A DNA stretch of 64,000 nucleotides, taken from assembly GCF_008831285.2 (NCBI RefSeq), contig NC_045144.1, forward strand, positions 1,116,001 to 1,180,000, given 5' to 3'. The notes below the pieces were generated by a model. It was not told where the DNA came from, made no database searches, and was given only the letters and a program-made list of their open reading frames with translations. Source of the stretch: Nymphaea colorata. Taxonomy: Eukaryota > Streptophyta > Magnoliopsida > Nymphaeales > Nymphaeaceae. Below are positions 24,600 to 36,275 of this stretch, in pieces (the stretch's first letter is position 1; each line of letters starts with the position of its first letter). The position numbers and the translations under genes are program-made.

Positions 24600-24818
24600 A
24601 TTCCCAGTTCCATGAGTTATTTTAGGCGATGGCCTCGGCCTTCCTTTTTATACCCGTACCAATGTCCAATGACATCGGCTCATGCCGGTCAATACTGACT
24701 TGTGTACCTTCCAGTCAAACAGTGCCGAACGGGTCATGCGAACTAGTCTTTTCTTCAGAAAACTAAACTGTGGAATGAGTGGTTGCTCATTCTGTTCGAC
24801 CAGTAGTTACCTGTCAAA
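24600..24818 (+). repeat. Unclassified dispersed repeat, block 1 (inverted partner at 54295-54570)
   Basis: Collinear with the reverse complement of 54570-54295. Shared phrases include CCATGAGTT, GGCGAT.GCCT.GGCC, GAAAACTAAA and ATGAGTGG.TGCTC. Identity looks moderate, with indels. No coding motif; I cannot name the family. Confidence 0.65.
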
Positions 24819-25147
24819 AAAGCTATCCAAGAAACTGGGCTGGGTCCTTCAATAGTCCAGCCATCCTTCTTGATGCATATATGGCCGTCTAAACCCATTT
24901 CCTACTCATTATCACTTGATGTTTCTCAAGTGCCTTGCATGTGGTCATATGCCCATCTAAACCCATTTCCTAGAAAATAAGATGATAACGTATGTAATCC
25001 AAGTGAAAGCTGAAGCTACTCTTTCCCCTTACTCCCAAGCCCACCGCTGTGTCATGCAAGCAAGTGGAGCCAAATGTCCAACAATTAACAGCCAGACGAC
25101 CAGACCTGAGGGCACTTGCTGTCTTCCAACTGCTGTCTCTCTTCCGC

Positions 25148-25650
25148 TGCTGCTGCCTTCTCTCGCCGGCTGCTGCCTCAGACGCATCCATCGCCTTTCC
25201 CCTTCTCTCACTGCTGCTGCCTCAGACGCATCCGTCGTCCCTCTCGCTCTTGCTGCAGCTCCTGCTCCCGCCTTCACGCCAGGTACCCCTTCATGCCAGG
25301 TACCCCTTCGGCCTTCCTTTCTTATTCTCCTTGTTGTTCTTCTTATTCCTCCTCCTCCCAACTGATTTTTCCCAAATAAAACCTCCCAGAAATCACTGCT
25401 GCTGCCTTCTCTCGCCGCTGCTGCCTCAGACGCATCCGTCGCCTTTCCCCTTCTGTTGCTGCTGCTGCCTCAGATGCATCAGTCGTCCCTCTTGCTCTTG
25501 CTGCAGCTCCTGCTCCCACCTTCACGTCAGGTACCCCTTCGGCCTTCCTTTGTTCTTCTTCTTCCTCCTCCCAACTGATTTTGCCCGAATGAAACACGCC
25601 AGAAATCACTGCTGCTTCTTTCTCACGCCGCTGCTGCCTCAGTCACCATC
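25148..25650. repeat. GC-rich tandem duplication, about 2.2 copies of a 215-250 bp unit
   Basis: The unit starts CTGCTGCTGCCTTCTCTCGC and continues through CCTCAGACGCATCCGTCG, GCTCTTGCTGCAGCTCCTGC, GGTACCCCTTC and CTCCCAACTGATTTT. It recurs at about 25148-25397, 25398-25612 and partially at 25613-25650. The low-complexity composition leaves long open frames on both strands (25049-25783 plus; 25609-25343 and 25361-25029 minus). Their Ser/Pro/Leu/Cys-rich or Arg/Glu/Ala-rich products lack domains and share the DNA repeat. It could be an expanded 5' exon or leader, but nothing supports a protein. Confidence 0.75.
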
Positions 25651-26040
25651 AATGCTCATATTCACTGCTCTTGAGGGACTGTTTGATACCTCCTCCTTTC
25701 CCCTTCCACAAGGTTTACAGGTCTTCTCAATCTCCCTCTCTTTCTCTCTGCTGCTTTGTGGCAAACCCCTTTTTCTTCTGTGAGTTTTTTAGAGTTTTTT
25801 GCTGAACTATGTTGCATTGATGATGTATTTGACAGAATAAAGGGTATGATTATGTGCTTGATTACAATGAGAAATAGGTTTTCCTATTCGCATGCAGAGA
25901 AGTAGATGGCAGGTGGCAGAGTTCTCTGGGCTTGGAAGCATAAGCTTTTTGGATGGTAAAACATGGGGCATGTTTGATAATTTTGCATAAAAAAGAATTC
26001 TTGCGTTTTATGTTCGAGTCATTGCATTCTATGCATACCG

Positions 26041-26178
26041 TATTGAATAATTTCATGTTAAAGGTAACAAGCCTAACTCCTAGCATTCTTTTCCCTAACC
26101 ATCCTTGTTTCTTTTCTGCATATCTTATTGAATTATTTCGTGTTAAATGTAGCCAGCCTAACTCCTAGCATTCTTTTC
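26041..26178. repeat. 53-bp direct repeat, two copies
   Basis: 26041-26093 and 26126-26178 both run from TATTGAAT.ATTTC.TGTTAAA through GCCTAACTCCTAGCATTC, separated by 32 bp. Probably a local duplication in non-coding DNA. Confidence 0.8.
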
Positions 26179-26384
26179 ATTGGGGGAAGATGTCCAGAGC
26201 AAATGGTCTACACTCACTCGTCGTCCATTAGACTGTTAAGCATCCATCATTTCCTCTACACTTTTAAGGGTGGCTTGGCAACATGAACATTTGGCAAAAC
26301 ATTTGGCACAACACCATAACAGCTTACTTTCAAGGGTTTAAGCATAGACTCTCGACCCAACATGTACCTAAAGTTCATTTCAAA

Positions 26385-26612
26385 TTAAAGAGTTATTGTG
26401 TTCTAAGTTTAACATATACACTATTCGAGTAACTAACATATATTCAAGTATAATAATGTAATTGGTGTGCCACTGCTCGTGACATCAAATAGGTAATTTT
26501 TCGCTGGGAAACAACAGAGGGATCCCCTCGTTTTATTGAGATATAAAATAGGTTATTAAATATACATTGACAGTAATTAATCCATTGTCTATATCACTGA
26601 TTTCTAGACACT
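26385..26612 (+). repeat. Unclassified dispersed repeat, block 2 (inverted partner at 53510-53760)
   Basis: The reverse complement of 53760-53510 matches this stretch with few gaps. Shared strings include CAAGTATAATAATGTAATTG, AGGTAATTTTT, CTGGGAAAC, CTCG.TTTATTGA and GATTTCTAGACAC (partner ATTTCTAGACAC). With block 1 it forms a collinear inverted pair about 28-30 kb from its partner. Confidence 0.75.
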
Positions 26613-26850
26613 AACAATGCAACACTTTGCCAGGGAAAGACTCATAGTGGCTGAGGACAGTAGCTAGTCATGTAAGCAGTTCGGGCATCATTTATAGGGG
26701 ATTGCATGCATATTTTTGTGTTGCTGCACCGTTTTCTGCAATCCAAGCAATGTTAAAGTGATAACATTTCAATATTTTTGTTTTGAATGCTTCAAACAAA
26801 CTGGTAAGAAGCATAGACATTTTAACATATTCATTTTAACATATTCTTTA

Positions 26851-26948
26851 GTGGTCGTTTCGCAGTTGATACACTTTGTGAGTGTTTCATAAATCTATTC
26901 CAAAGTTTTGAGCTGATTCATAAAGCATCCCATTCGTCAAACAATTCC
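26851..26948. mobile_element. Tourist-like MITE, copy B (98 bp)
   Basis: Flanked by TTA on both sides (26848-26850 and 26949-26951), the PIF/Harbinger target duplication. The ends GTGGTCGTTTCG and (reverse complement) GGAATTGTTTGACG form weak inverted repeats related to copy A at 18490. It shares the TGTTTCATAAATCT core with copy A and looks internally shortened. Confidence 0.5.
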
Positions 26949-27139
26949 TTAGAGGTTGTTTGATTGTCGTCCTATATGATAGAATGGACTGGACGTCCTG
27001 TATACCAGTGTCCTGTTCTTATGGACTATGGTGTTCTTTGTCCAGAATTTTGATGGTCATAAAACAAAACACCATGCCCCTTTTGTCTGACATTTGTCTT
27101 TCTTATGTTTTTCCTGTTTGTTCTGTCTGTCCTAATGAC

Positions 27140-27140
<1 letters not shown>

Positions 27141-27206
<66 letters not shown>
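27141..27206. repeat. Compound (TC)n(TA)n microsatellite
   Basis: A pure CT run passes directly into a TA run. It generates Ser-Leu and Tyr-Ile repeats in overlapping open frames, which are not genes. Confidence 0.95.
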
Positions 27207-27819
27207 CAGCTTCATTTTTGGACTGGTTTTTCAGGGTTATTTTCTCTCCTTAAGATCCCACTAATCTTTAAAGCAGAAGACAGTTATGAAGGAAGGAAAA
27301 GAAGGTGAGAAAGTAGAACTGAAAAATGAAAAGCCAGTATCTCAAGAAACCTATTGCACTTGTTTCTTTTATATAATTAAAATTCATTGTTATGTATCCT
27401 CGTTGTCATTTGTTTACTACATAGAAAATGTGTTGCACCAGCTGTTATGTGTGTAAATTATATATTTATTTAGTATGTAAAACATCAAGAGGGCACAAAT
27501 AACAAAAAACGTTATGTTCAAGGGTCATACGATTTTCACTAAATTATATTCTTGATTGTAAAAAAAAACATTATAGCTGGTGTGGGCAATTAGCCACACC
27601 AGCCCACAAGATCAGATCCCTAGTGAACAAATACAACCACAACAACAAAACAAGCTATTGGCAACGACCAATAACCCTATTTCCATTGCCAATACTCATC
27701 CCCTCGCAAAAACCAAGTCTCATCCTTGTCCTTTGTAGTTTAGCAAAAAACTTTTGGCTAGGCTAATGGTCGTTGCCAATAGCCTCAGATCACCTGCCGA
27801 TGTTTTAAAAGTGCAAGGA

Positions 27820-28110
27820 CAGGGAAGCCTGGGCATCGGGCCCGGGTACCCGGTACTTGGGTTGATACCGGGCCTGAAAGACCAGCCCGGGTCGGCCTGA
27901 TGGGGCCCGATTCGGCCTGATTAATTTTTTATGATATTTTTATTTAATAATAATATATATATCATTATTAAAAATGTGTTTTGTATTTAAAAATTTTTAT
28001 TTTATATTTAAAATATATATATTTTAAATCGGGTCGAGCCCAACCTCGGGTTTTGGGCATTGAGTCGGGCCCAAGCTCGGGTTTCGACGGTCGGGTGCCG
28101 GCCAGATGTC
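27820..28110. repeat. AT-core element with GC-rich inverted arms
   Basis: The left arm (27829-27925) is rich in CGGGCCCGGGTACCCGG and CCGGGC. The core (27926-28025) is nearly all A and T. The right arm (28026-28110) is rich in the complementary theme GGGTCGAGCCC and GTCGGGCCC. The arms are imperfect inverted relatives, suggesting a fold-back or MITE-like element, but no clean target duplication was identified. Confidence 0.5.
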
Positions 28111-28153
28111 GAGGCCTAGGGGCAGGTCATTCCCAGATTTTATCCAATGATGT

Positions 28154-28493
28154 GCCCATGTTGAGAAAACTGTTGCAAATCAATATAGGTTAGTACAGCA
28201 ACCTTCTCCAAAGATCAATTAACATAATTGGTCTCCACTCAGCAAGTAAATTGGGCAATGGTCATAAACCAACGTACTACTTATTTATGGAAGTGCCTCA
28301 CGCTCTCCTCCTTTCCTTAATACTCTCTTGATGTATAAGGGCATGACTGATTGTATTGACAAAATTATTATCAAAATAAAAAACGTTGGTTTCTCTTGCT
28401 CGTGGATGCAGGCTGCAAAACCAAACCACGTAAAACTGGTGCAGCCTCTTTTCTCTCTATCATCCTTATCTTTCATTAAATCTCAGTCTATCA
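28154..28493 (+). repeat. 5' LTR of a Copia element (left end tentative)
   Basis: Ends CTATCA right before the primer-binding site. The last 112 bp (28382-28493) match 30551-30662. The left edge is placed at TGTTGAGAAAAC, a guess based only on the TG start. Confidence 0.55.
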
Positions 28494-28507
28494 TGGTATC
28501 AGAGTGG
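28494..28507 (+). other. Primer-binding site
   Basis: TGGTATCAGAGTGG directly after the LTR end: a Copia-type initiator Met tRNA primer site. Confidence 0.85.
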
Positions 28508-28557
28508 TAAAAAGATCTTCTAAGGCAAAATCTTCGAGCTTCAAGCAGTGACTCATT

Positions 28558-30490
28558 ATGGAACAAGAAAGGGAAACAAGGAATGACAACGGTGAAGCCA
28601 CCATCATTCAAACCAGCGATGGATCAATGCACAAGATTGACGTTCATGAACAAGGTAACCCCAATCTCAAAATTACTCGTACGTTGCTCGATGTTTTCAA
28701 CTACTTGCCTTGGTCTAAGGTTGTTACTCAATTTCCTAGTGGGAAATCCAAGTTAGATTATATTGATGGTAGTACCAAGAAACCACCCATTAACGATCCA
28801 AAATACAAGGAATGGAGGTCCACCAATGACACTATAGCATCTTGGCTCATAAAATCTATGGAGCCCAAGATCGCAGCGAGTTTCACCTTCTTAGAAACCG
28901 CAAAAGAAGTTTGGCAAGGTGCCAAAGATCGTTACGGTGAGCAGTATAATACGGCCCGTATGTATCAACTAGCACAAAAGAAAGGCAGCTTGAAAAAGGG
29001 GACGTCATCTATTAGTGAGTACCTTGGTACTTCTAAAGCAATTTGGGATGAAATGGATATTTATATATCATTGACTTCAGATCTTACTCAGGCCAACCGT
29101 CAACATGAACAGGAGAGTATCTTTGAAATTCTAGCCGGACTGCCTAATGATTCTGAGTAGCAATGTAGTCAAATACTTATGGCTCACGAACTGCCTTCTC
29201 TAGCTTCTGTTTTTTCCTTGCTTATGCATGAAGAGTCAGCGTAAGGCTTTGGGTATGCTGGCTGATGGTTGTCAAGAGACAGATAATGAAGACAAAATGG
29301 CCTTTACAACAAGCAATAGTGCCCACTGTCACCAACAGTGAGAGGTCTATTAAACACAAATATGAGGACTCTAGAAAAGTTAAATGTACTCATTGCAAGA
29401 GGAATGGTCATTCTTGAGACTCTTGCTGGTTCCTTCATGGGCGGCAAAGGTACAAGCAAAACAGGTACGACCCTTACTATGGTTAATAACATTGAGGGTA
29501 CGGATTTGCAATGGGTAGTTGACTCAGGGGCCACAGATCACATGGCCAATAATTTTTCTTTCTTAAGTTCATATGTTCATTCTGGAGATATTGGTCCTCT
29601 TGCCACTGCCAACGACGCTCCTATAACTGTGAAAGGATTAGGTAACATAGATTTTTTTAACACAAGTTACACTAGCAAGGTGCTTGTTATGCCTAAGCTT
29701 ACTACCAATCTTCTATCGGTTGCAAAAATGACTAAGGAGTTAAATTGCAATGTAGTATTTTCTGCAATTAATGTCATTTTTCAGGATCAGATGACTCAGA
29801 AGATGATTGGTGAAGGACAACTTGTCAATGGACTCTATCAAATAAGAACCATGAATCATGCACTGAATGTAAATCATGTCAACGATGGAAATAACTGGCA
29901 TCAAAGAATGGGTCATCCATCTTCTAGAGTTTTAGATTACTTATTTCCTAATCTGTGCTTCAATTGTAGAGAGTGTGGAATATGCAAATTTGCTAGAATG
30001 ACTAGACCTAAATTTACTTTATTTGATTCCATTAGCCAAACACCATTTGATTTGATACACTCTTTACCTATCGCAAAGATGAATACATTGAGAATGTTTC
30101 ACTCTATTGCTTGCAACTTGAATTGATGACTTCATCATGTAGATGTCAAAAACACCTTTTCACGAGGAAAACTCAATGAAGAAATTTGTGTCTTTACCTC
30201 CCGATCATCCAGATGAAAGGAAAGGAAGAGTCTGCAAATTAAATAAAGCCATATATGGCGTGAAACAATCTCCTAGACCTTGGTACATAAAGTTGGGTCA
30301 GACATTGGAAAAAACAGGGTACCACAAATGTGACACAAACAATAGTTTATTTGTTAAAAAACTTGGAGAGAACATCACTGTTGTTCTAATTTACGTGGAC
30401 GACATAGTCGTGGCTGGAAACGATGCATTTGAAAAAAACATTCGACATAAAGGATTTGGGAAAACTCAAATACTTTCTTGGCAATGAAGT
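28558..30490 (+). pseudogene. Copia gag-pol with internal deletions
   Basis: Gag is open for 200 codons (28558-29160) with LLDVFNYLPWSKVV, EWRSTNDTIASWL and AKEVWQGAKDRYGE, typical of the retrotransposon gag family with an N-terminal LPWS motif. A CCHC zinc knuckle CTHCKRNGHS.DSC (about 29383-29424) contains a stop. Protease and pre-integrase at about 29490-30075 show WVVDSGATDHM and NWHQRMGHPSS, followed by the integrase zinc-finger end CRECGICKFARMT. The sequence then jumps, near 30076-30145, from integrase to RT: KAIYGVKQSPRPWY and [13 protein letters not shown] at about 30245-30425. Shortly after, RT jumps into an LTR remnant. The YVDD catalytic pair is intact, but the integrase core, much of RT and all of RNase H are deleted. 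Confidence 0.9.
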
Positions 30491-30550
30491 TGCTCAATCT
30501 CATAAAGGTATCTTGCTATGTCAAAGAAAGTATTCATTAGATATCTCAAA

Positions 30551-30662
30551 AACATTGGTTTCTCTTGCTCATGGACGTAGGCTGGAAAGCCGAACCATGT
30601 AAAACTGGTGCAGCCTCTTTTCTCTCTATCATCTTCTTCTTTGATTAAATCTCAGTCTTTCA
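30551..30662 (+). repeat. 3' LTR remnant (112 bp)
   Basis: Matches the last 112 bp of the 5' LTR (28382-28493) without gaps and about 14 differences. It joins directly to RT sequence, so RNase H and most of this LTR were lost in one deletion. Confidence 0.85.
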
Positions 30663-33469
30663 ATATAAATCTGAAAATTTACGTGGATAAAAATGACAGA
30701 TTCAGATTAGACATCCCTACCAAGTCTGAATTAAGAATTGTATTTATAAAAGAAGGAATCATTAAAATTTACTTGTTTCCACCATTCTTTCCTCCTATTC
30801 TACTTCAAACTTCCCAACCATGGAAAAATGATGTATTTGATGTAATCCAAGCAAGGGTTTCCTTCAACAATGTTGCGCGGGCAGTAAGCTTCTTGATTTC
30901 CACATTAACTTCTTTCTACAAGATCAAAGAATACATCAGTTTTCGCCATAAAGAAGCTAACCAGCCTCAATAGACAGGACAAGCTTCTACCAGAGGAAGA
31001 AACTAATCTAGTATGCACCTTAGAAAGAACAAGCTTCTGTGAATCGATCATGCCCACCAAGTCTAGATCCCGATTAACCCTCCGCTCCTTCCTGATGTCC
31101 ACATCTGCAGTGCCTGATAGGACCATAACTAGTTCAGATCTGATGAGATGACTCAGATGTTCTCTAGAAAAGAAATTATCTCTTGATCAACTAAGTCAAT
31201 ACCAGCTTCATGCCATCAAGGGACAAAATGCAAGTTCCTACTAAAAGTGACTTGATACTAATGAAACTACAAGAAAAGGAGGAAATTTGGAAATTCAAAT
31301 TGTTACAGTCTTAAGGTATTAGAAGCAAAGTAGTTTACAAAACAAATCATGAGAATATATATTGTTACATTAAAGAGAGGCAGCTCTTTGCAAGTGCACC
31401 ATGTCTCAAACAGCAATTATGTGTTTCAACAACTGTACTAAGTAGATTACACCTGTGACATGTACCTTGTTTCCAATAGCTATAGGTGTGCCATCAGTCT
31501 TAAGAATAATATTGATAATTTCACCATGACATTCTACTTGTTGAGTGCATTGGCCCCCTGTAACAACATTCTAAAAATAAAATCAGCATTAACCCAATAG
31601 AAGATATACCAAGATAAAATCGAGAGAAAGGATTAAGTAGGCCAAGTAAGGTTACTAAAAACAGCAAGAAGGCAATGTGCAGTATAAAAGCTATAAGCCC
31701 AACAGATCTTCGATGCTTCATGAGCAGCAATTAGGGCACAGACATTAGCAAAGAGGAATTCTTACATCCATAGTAGTGCTACATTGTAATAAGACTATGA
31801 ATAATCATCTTAGCCATGTGTTGCAGGAGGAAGGCCTTGAAGTTGTTCAGTACAAGGTGCATATGAAAATGTACAAGGTCATAAAATTCTAAATAAATAA
31901 GTAGATTCCATTGATTTTCAAATAAATATGTTCATTCATACAAAGTATGTGGAATGGATCAAAGAGAGTGGGTCTTACAAAAGCTTTGAATGCTGGACGA
32001 TGTGCAGCCATCTCATATATAGAGAAATCTGCAAAACCATATCCGAAGCCTATATTAAAAAAATTAGTACAATTATCATATAAAGGTATTGGCCATCATG
32101 GAAAACATGGGAGAGAGAGAAGGGACCAAATATCAGATTTGAAACCATACTGAAAGGCTTATTATAGATTGTATGAGAGTGTTATAAGATTATATAGGTT
32201 AACCACAATCTACTAAAACCTTTTTCGAGGACCCAAAGGAATTAATCTACAAAAGGTATGCAAAACACAACGAGCAGAAGCTATGGTTAGAAAACATGCT
32301 TGAAATGTAGAATGATTTGTAACTGCACCTACTAAAAACCCTTGATATTCTCTTTGACTTAGCAATTACTTACAAGACACACTATTAGAAAGGTGACTCC
32401 TAAAAGATGGTAGAGACATTATGGAGGATGACCACCATAGCATATGCAAGATAGCATGTGTATAAAAATATAAATAAACGTGCATTAAAAGATAGATAAA
32501 TACGTAAACAAATAGCTATGTGTATACATAAATAAATAGAGAACTAATGTCAGTATCACTTCAAATAATATGTCACCTTTTGAGTTTTTGACAACTTTGA
32601 AGAAACCAAATGTCAAATTAGGACTCGTGTGTAAAAAAAAAGTGTAGCAATGCTGCCAAACTACCATACTCACAAATAACATTTCGGAGTTTTAAACGGC
32701 AAGGGTTTTCTTGGATATAAAATGGAAACCTTGAAAGAAAAGGGAAAAATATAGTAAATTTTCATAAAATTAAGAAAACAAAAAATAGGAAAAATAAAAT
32801 AAATGAGAAACTAATAACACAAACATCAAAAGATAAGTAGATTTGCAACAAATAAAAACTAGAAAATGAAAAAAACGTTTGGCATTGAAAAAAATGAAAA
32901 AATGTTTTAACGTTCGTTTTTTTGTTTTAACATTTTCAAAAGAACACATTTTTTTTCAAAAAAATACGTTTTTTTAAGTTTTAAATGACAATTTAATTTA
33001 TCATGTTCTTTGTGACACTACAAACTACTTATATGTATCCACACCATTACCCACTGCTCTTCCAAGATAAATCAAGATGCCCTCTATTGTTCCTTGCAAC
33101 ACCACCTTTCAAACCAAATAGAACTTGAACATCATATTTGAAAAGAATTAACATGGCATTATTATGAGAACAATTTCACATAGAAGAAACCTCAAAATGA
33201 TTGAATGTGGTCGGACTAAGAGAAATGATATTGAAAGATATACAAAATGTGCCATTTCTAATATTCTAACATTTAGATCCACAAGGGGGTGGGCGGGAGG
33301 GGGGAGAGAGCTAAACCTACAATAACCACGAACACACAATTATGACCAAATAAAACCCCGTTGTACTTATAGGTGACAAAAGTATAGAACTTTTGTTCCA
33401 ATAATAAACAATTCATTTCTAAGTGTTGGATTATATTCATGGCTGGGCTCGATGTTAAAAACTCAAATT
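30663..33469. other. No established gene; one possible exon at 31466-31557 (-)
   Basis: AT-rich stretch with a poly-A/T region near 32700-32990 and a G-rich patch near 33285-33308. The one coding-looking piece is a 92-bp minus-strand segment, 31557-31466. It follows a TTACAG acceptor-like site and ends AAG before a GTACAT donor-like site, encoding GGQCTQQVECHGEII and LKTDGTPIAIGNK. I do not recognise the family. Minus frames at 31126-30905 and 31730-31521 have no motifs I know. Confidence 0.4.
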
Positions 33470-36257
33470 TTTCAACATCAGGATTGGAGCAATGTCAAAA
33501 TTTTACAAAAAAAATACGAAAAAAATGCAATTTCAAAGCAAATTTCGAATCTAAAGAACAATTTAAATTCAAATCATGAATTTGACTCGTGACACGAATC
33601 CTAACATAGGATTATGAGTCCAAACTGGATTCGAATTAGAATTTGAAATACAAATCCAATTACCAATGTCATTTGAAATCCATATCCGATTGCAAAATTC
33701 AAATTTTGATTTAAATCTGAGAATTACATCTAATTCGGTCTAGAATGATGTGTGGGACCCACATGTAGTGCCACCTAGGTCATGTGGTCAAAAGGCCCCA
33801 AGGGGTTACGCACTTCTTCTTTTCAAAAATATCTCCTCACAATTACTTTACTCAGTAAAAGTACAATTTAGCTCAATCAAGATCTTTCCTAACTCAAATT
33901 CATCAAATTATCTCAATCAAATCAATATCAGCTTGCAGATGAGCTTAGACTTTGGTTATTTGGTCAAATTTGACTAATTTAGACAATTGTGCCCTTCTAT
34001 AATCAAATTGAGATTTCAGAACTTAAATTGGGATTTTATGAAAGGAAAATGTACATTTTAATTTTTCAAATATATAAATCAAAAAATTGAAATTCAATAT
34101 ATAAAACCAAATTTTGATTCAATTGAGATCCATTTTCAATCAAATTATGGACAAAAATACCTTTTTAAGCCAAATTTAATAAAATTTTCAAAATTTATTC
34201 AAATTTCAATTCAATTGTTATAATTCAATAACATTTAGAGCTTAGTATTTTTGAGGTCTTCATCAAATTGCTGCAGCAATGAGCTAGAAGGAAAAGCCAA
34301 GGAGGAGAAAAAAAAAATCATCCAAGCCCCCTTCCCTCTCTCTCATTTCCTTCTTCACCTTCCCTTATTCTCTTTATCGATTTTGCCAAGTTAGGTTGCT
34401 TAAGTGAACCCTTACTTAGGATTTTCATGGTGAGAAGCTCTCTCTTCCCCACTGCAAATTCCAACAAGTAAGCCATTCTTCTTCTTACTTTGCTAAGCTT
34501 GAATCGAAGTTTGGATTCTTGCTTAGGATTGCTTGAATTAGAAAACAAGCAAAGAGGAAAATCAAACATCAAGACCGACCATAAAGTAGGTAATTCCAAT
34601 CCATTTTTCTTCTATTTCAGTTTCTTGCTATTTATTTTTAATTCCAGCACTCATGGGAAGGATTTATTTTCATATTTTTCATGGTTGGAAATGACGTCCA
34701 GCTAAAGAAAAAGCAACGAATCAAATGTATATATCAACGCATGATGCATGCATGAATCAGTGATTTCCACGTGAGAAAGAGGTTTGCTATAGTATATATA
34801 ATATAAATGCCAATTATGGATGGACACATTCTTATAAAAGTGATCCACCTTTGCATGGTGAAATTAAAGATGAACCAGCTTGAGTGTTCTCTTATTTTCT
34901 TTCACTTAAAAGTCATTTTAATTTGTGTTTCTTTTATTTTAATTGATCAAGGGTGGTAGAGGAGATTAGAAACCAGTTTTCAATCTCCCTACGTAAAGAA
35001 ACCCAGCCATTAATCATCATGATTCATAGGCCATGTGATCTCTCGTTAAAATTTTCATTTGGAGGGATAACGTGTGCATATATATATATATATATATATA
35101 TTGTAATATATATGCACGTGCGATCTCTTGATTAAGAGCCATGCTTTTCTTTTAAAATCAGGTTGAAACATGTTTTCAAGTTGATTTTAAGAAAAGAAGA
35201 TCATTCTGTTGATTTTCATAGTGCGAATGTATGAAATCGCTTTCATTTCATCTTAAAGTTTTGCTTAATTCCAGCAACCCATACACGTAGTGTATGTAAT
35301 TTGCTGAAATTAGATCATACTTTACAGGGGTTGGTTTAGAAATTTTAAAGTTTACATGCTTGACATGCTAATGTTAAGCCACAAACTGGCTATGTCTTGT
35401 AGAACAATAAAAAGTTTTAATCCTATCTAATCGGCTCTCTAAAATTCCTTTTAGAAATTGTTGATTTCATTTATCAATTTTCAAAGTTACATGAAATTGA
35501 TTATATTTCAAGAACAATGTAAGATCATACTTAAGACCCTAATCTTTATATCCCCTAAAGAACAAAATCAAAATTGTTTTAATAGTCCAAGAAATGGATG
35601 GATTTTTTAGCACAAGAATTTGGAATTTAGCTTGATTTTGGGGAGAAAGAAAAGTTATTAGAATTCCATGACATGAATGAGAGCATGTGGCACATGCTTT
35701 TTGCCGACTTGGATGTTTAGTTCACATGGAGTCAAACTGAATTTCATCATTTTCTACGAGTCAAACACTCTTATAATCAATATTTAATTTTAAATCATTT
35801 AAATTGGAATAAAAATCTGATTTTTATGGCAATTTTAAGGAAAATAGATAATAGCCACGTTTCCCCAATATTTAAAAGGTGGATTTCATCTTCATTTGCC
35901 TAAATTTTAATTCTTTTGAGATTCTCATCCATGACACAAGTTTATAGACTGCTTCTCTAACTTGTGCTTGAGAATATGATAAGCACATTTAAAAAAGTCC
36001 TATATTTTAATAAAAATCAATCTTTAAGTGTATATTGTATGATGTGTGATTTCATATGAATAGACTTTGAGAGATTATGAGAGAGGTGAGCATGAATGTT
36101 TCAAATGAATGAACTTTGAGAGATTATGAGAGAGTGAAGAATCTATGTCTCATATAGTTTATCTTTGTATTTCGCACGTTCATACTCACTCAAAGTCAAT
36201 AGCACCACATGCATCTTCTCAAGAAATTAAGCGATTCAAATTTGAGTTGCAAAAAAA
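33470..36257 (+). repeat. Possible long 5' LTR of the Tat/Ogre-like element
   Basis: Very AT-rich sequence dominated by AAATTCAAATTTTGA-like phrases, a texture often seen in long LTRs of Tat/Retand elements. It ends near a possible primer-binding site at 36258. It contains an (AT)n run (35078-35101) and a short direct repeat of ACTTTGAGAGATTATGAGAG (36065 and 36114). No partner LTR exists and the left edge is arbitrary, so this is inference. Open frames inside have no motif. Confidence 0.35.
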
Positions 36258-36275
36258 TGGTGACCATGTCATATT
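36258..36275 (+). other. Possible primer-binding site
   Basis: TGGTGACCATGTC resembles the TGGCGAC-type primer site found in Tat/Ogre elements, but matches only its first half. It is placed between the presumed LTR and ORF1. Confidence 0.3.

Noticed and set aside
25049-25783. 244-codon open frame as a protein-coding gene
   Set aside because: Its composition mirrors the DNA tandem repeat, the opposite strand is equally open, and there are no domains. Reported as a repeat instead.
27105-27308. Open frames rich in Ser-Leu and Tyr-Ile (also near 35.0, 50.8, 54.9 and 62.1 kb)
   Set aside because: Direct translations of microsatellites.
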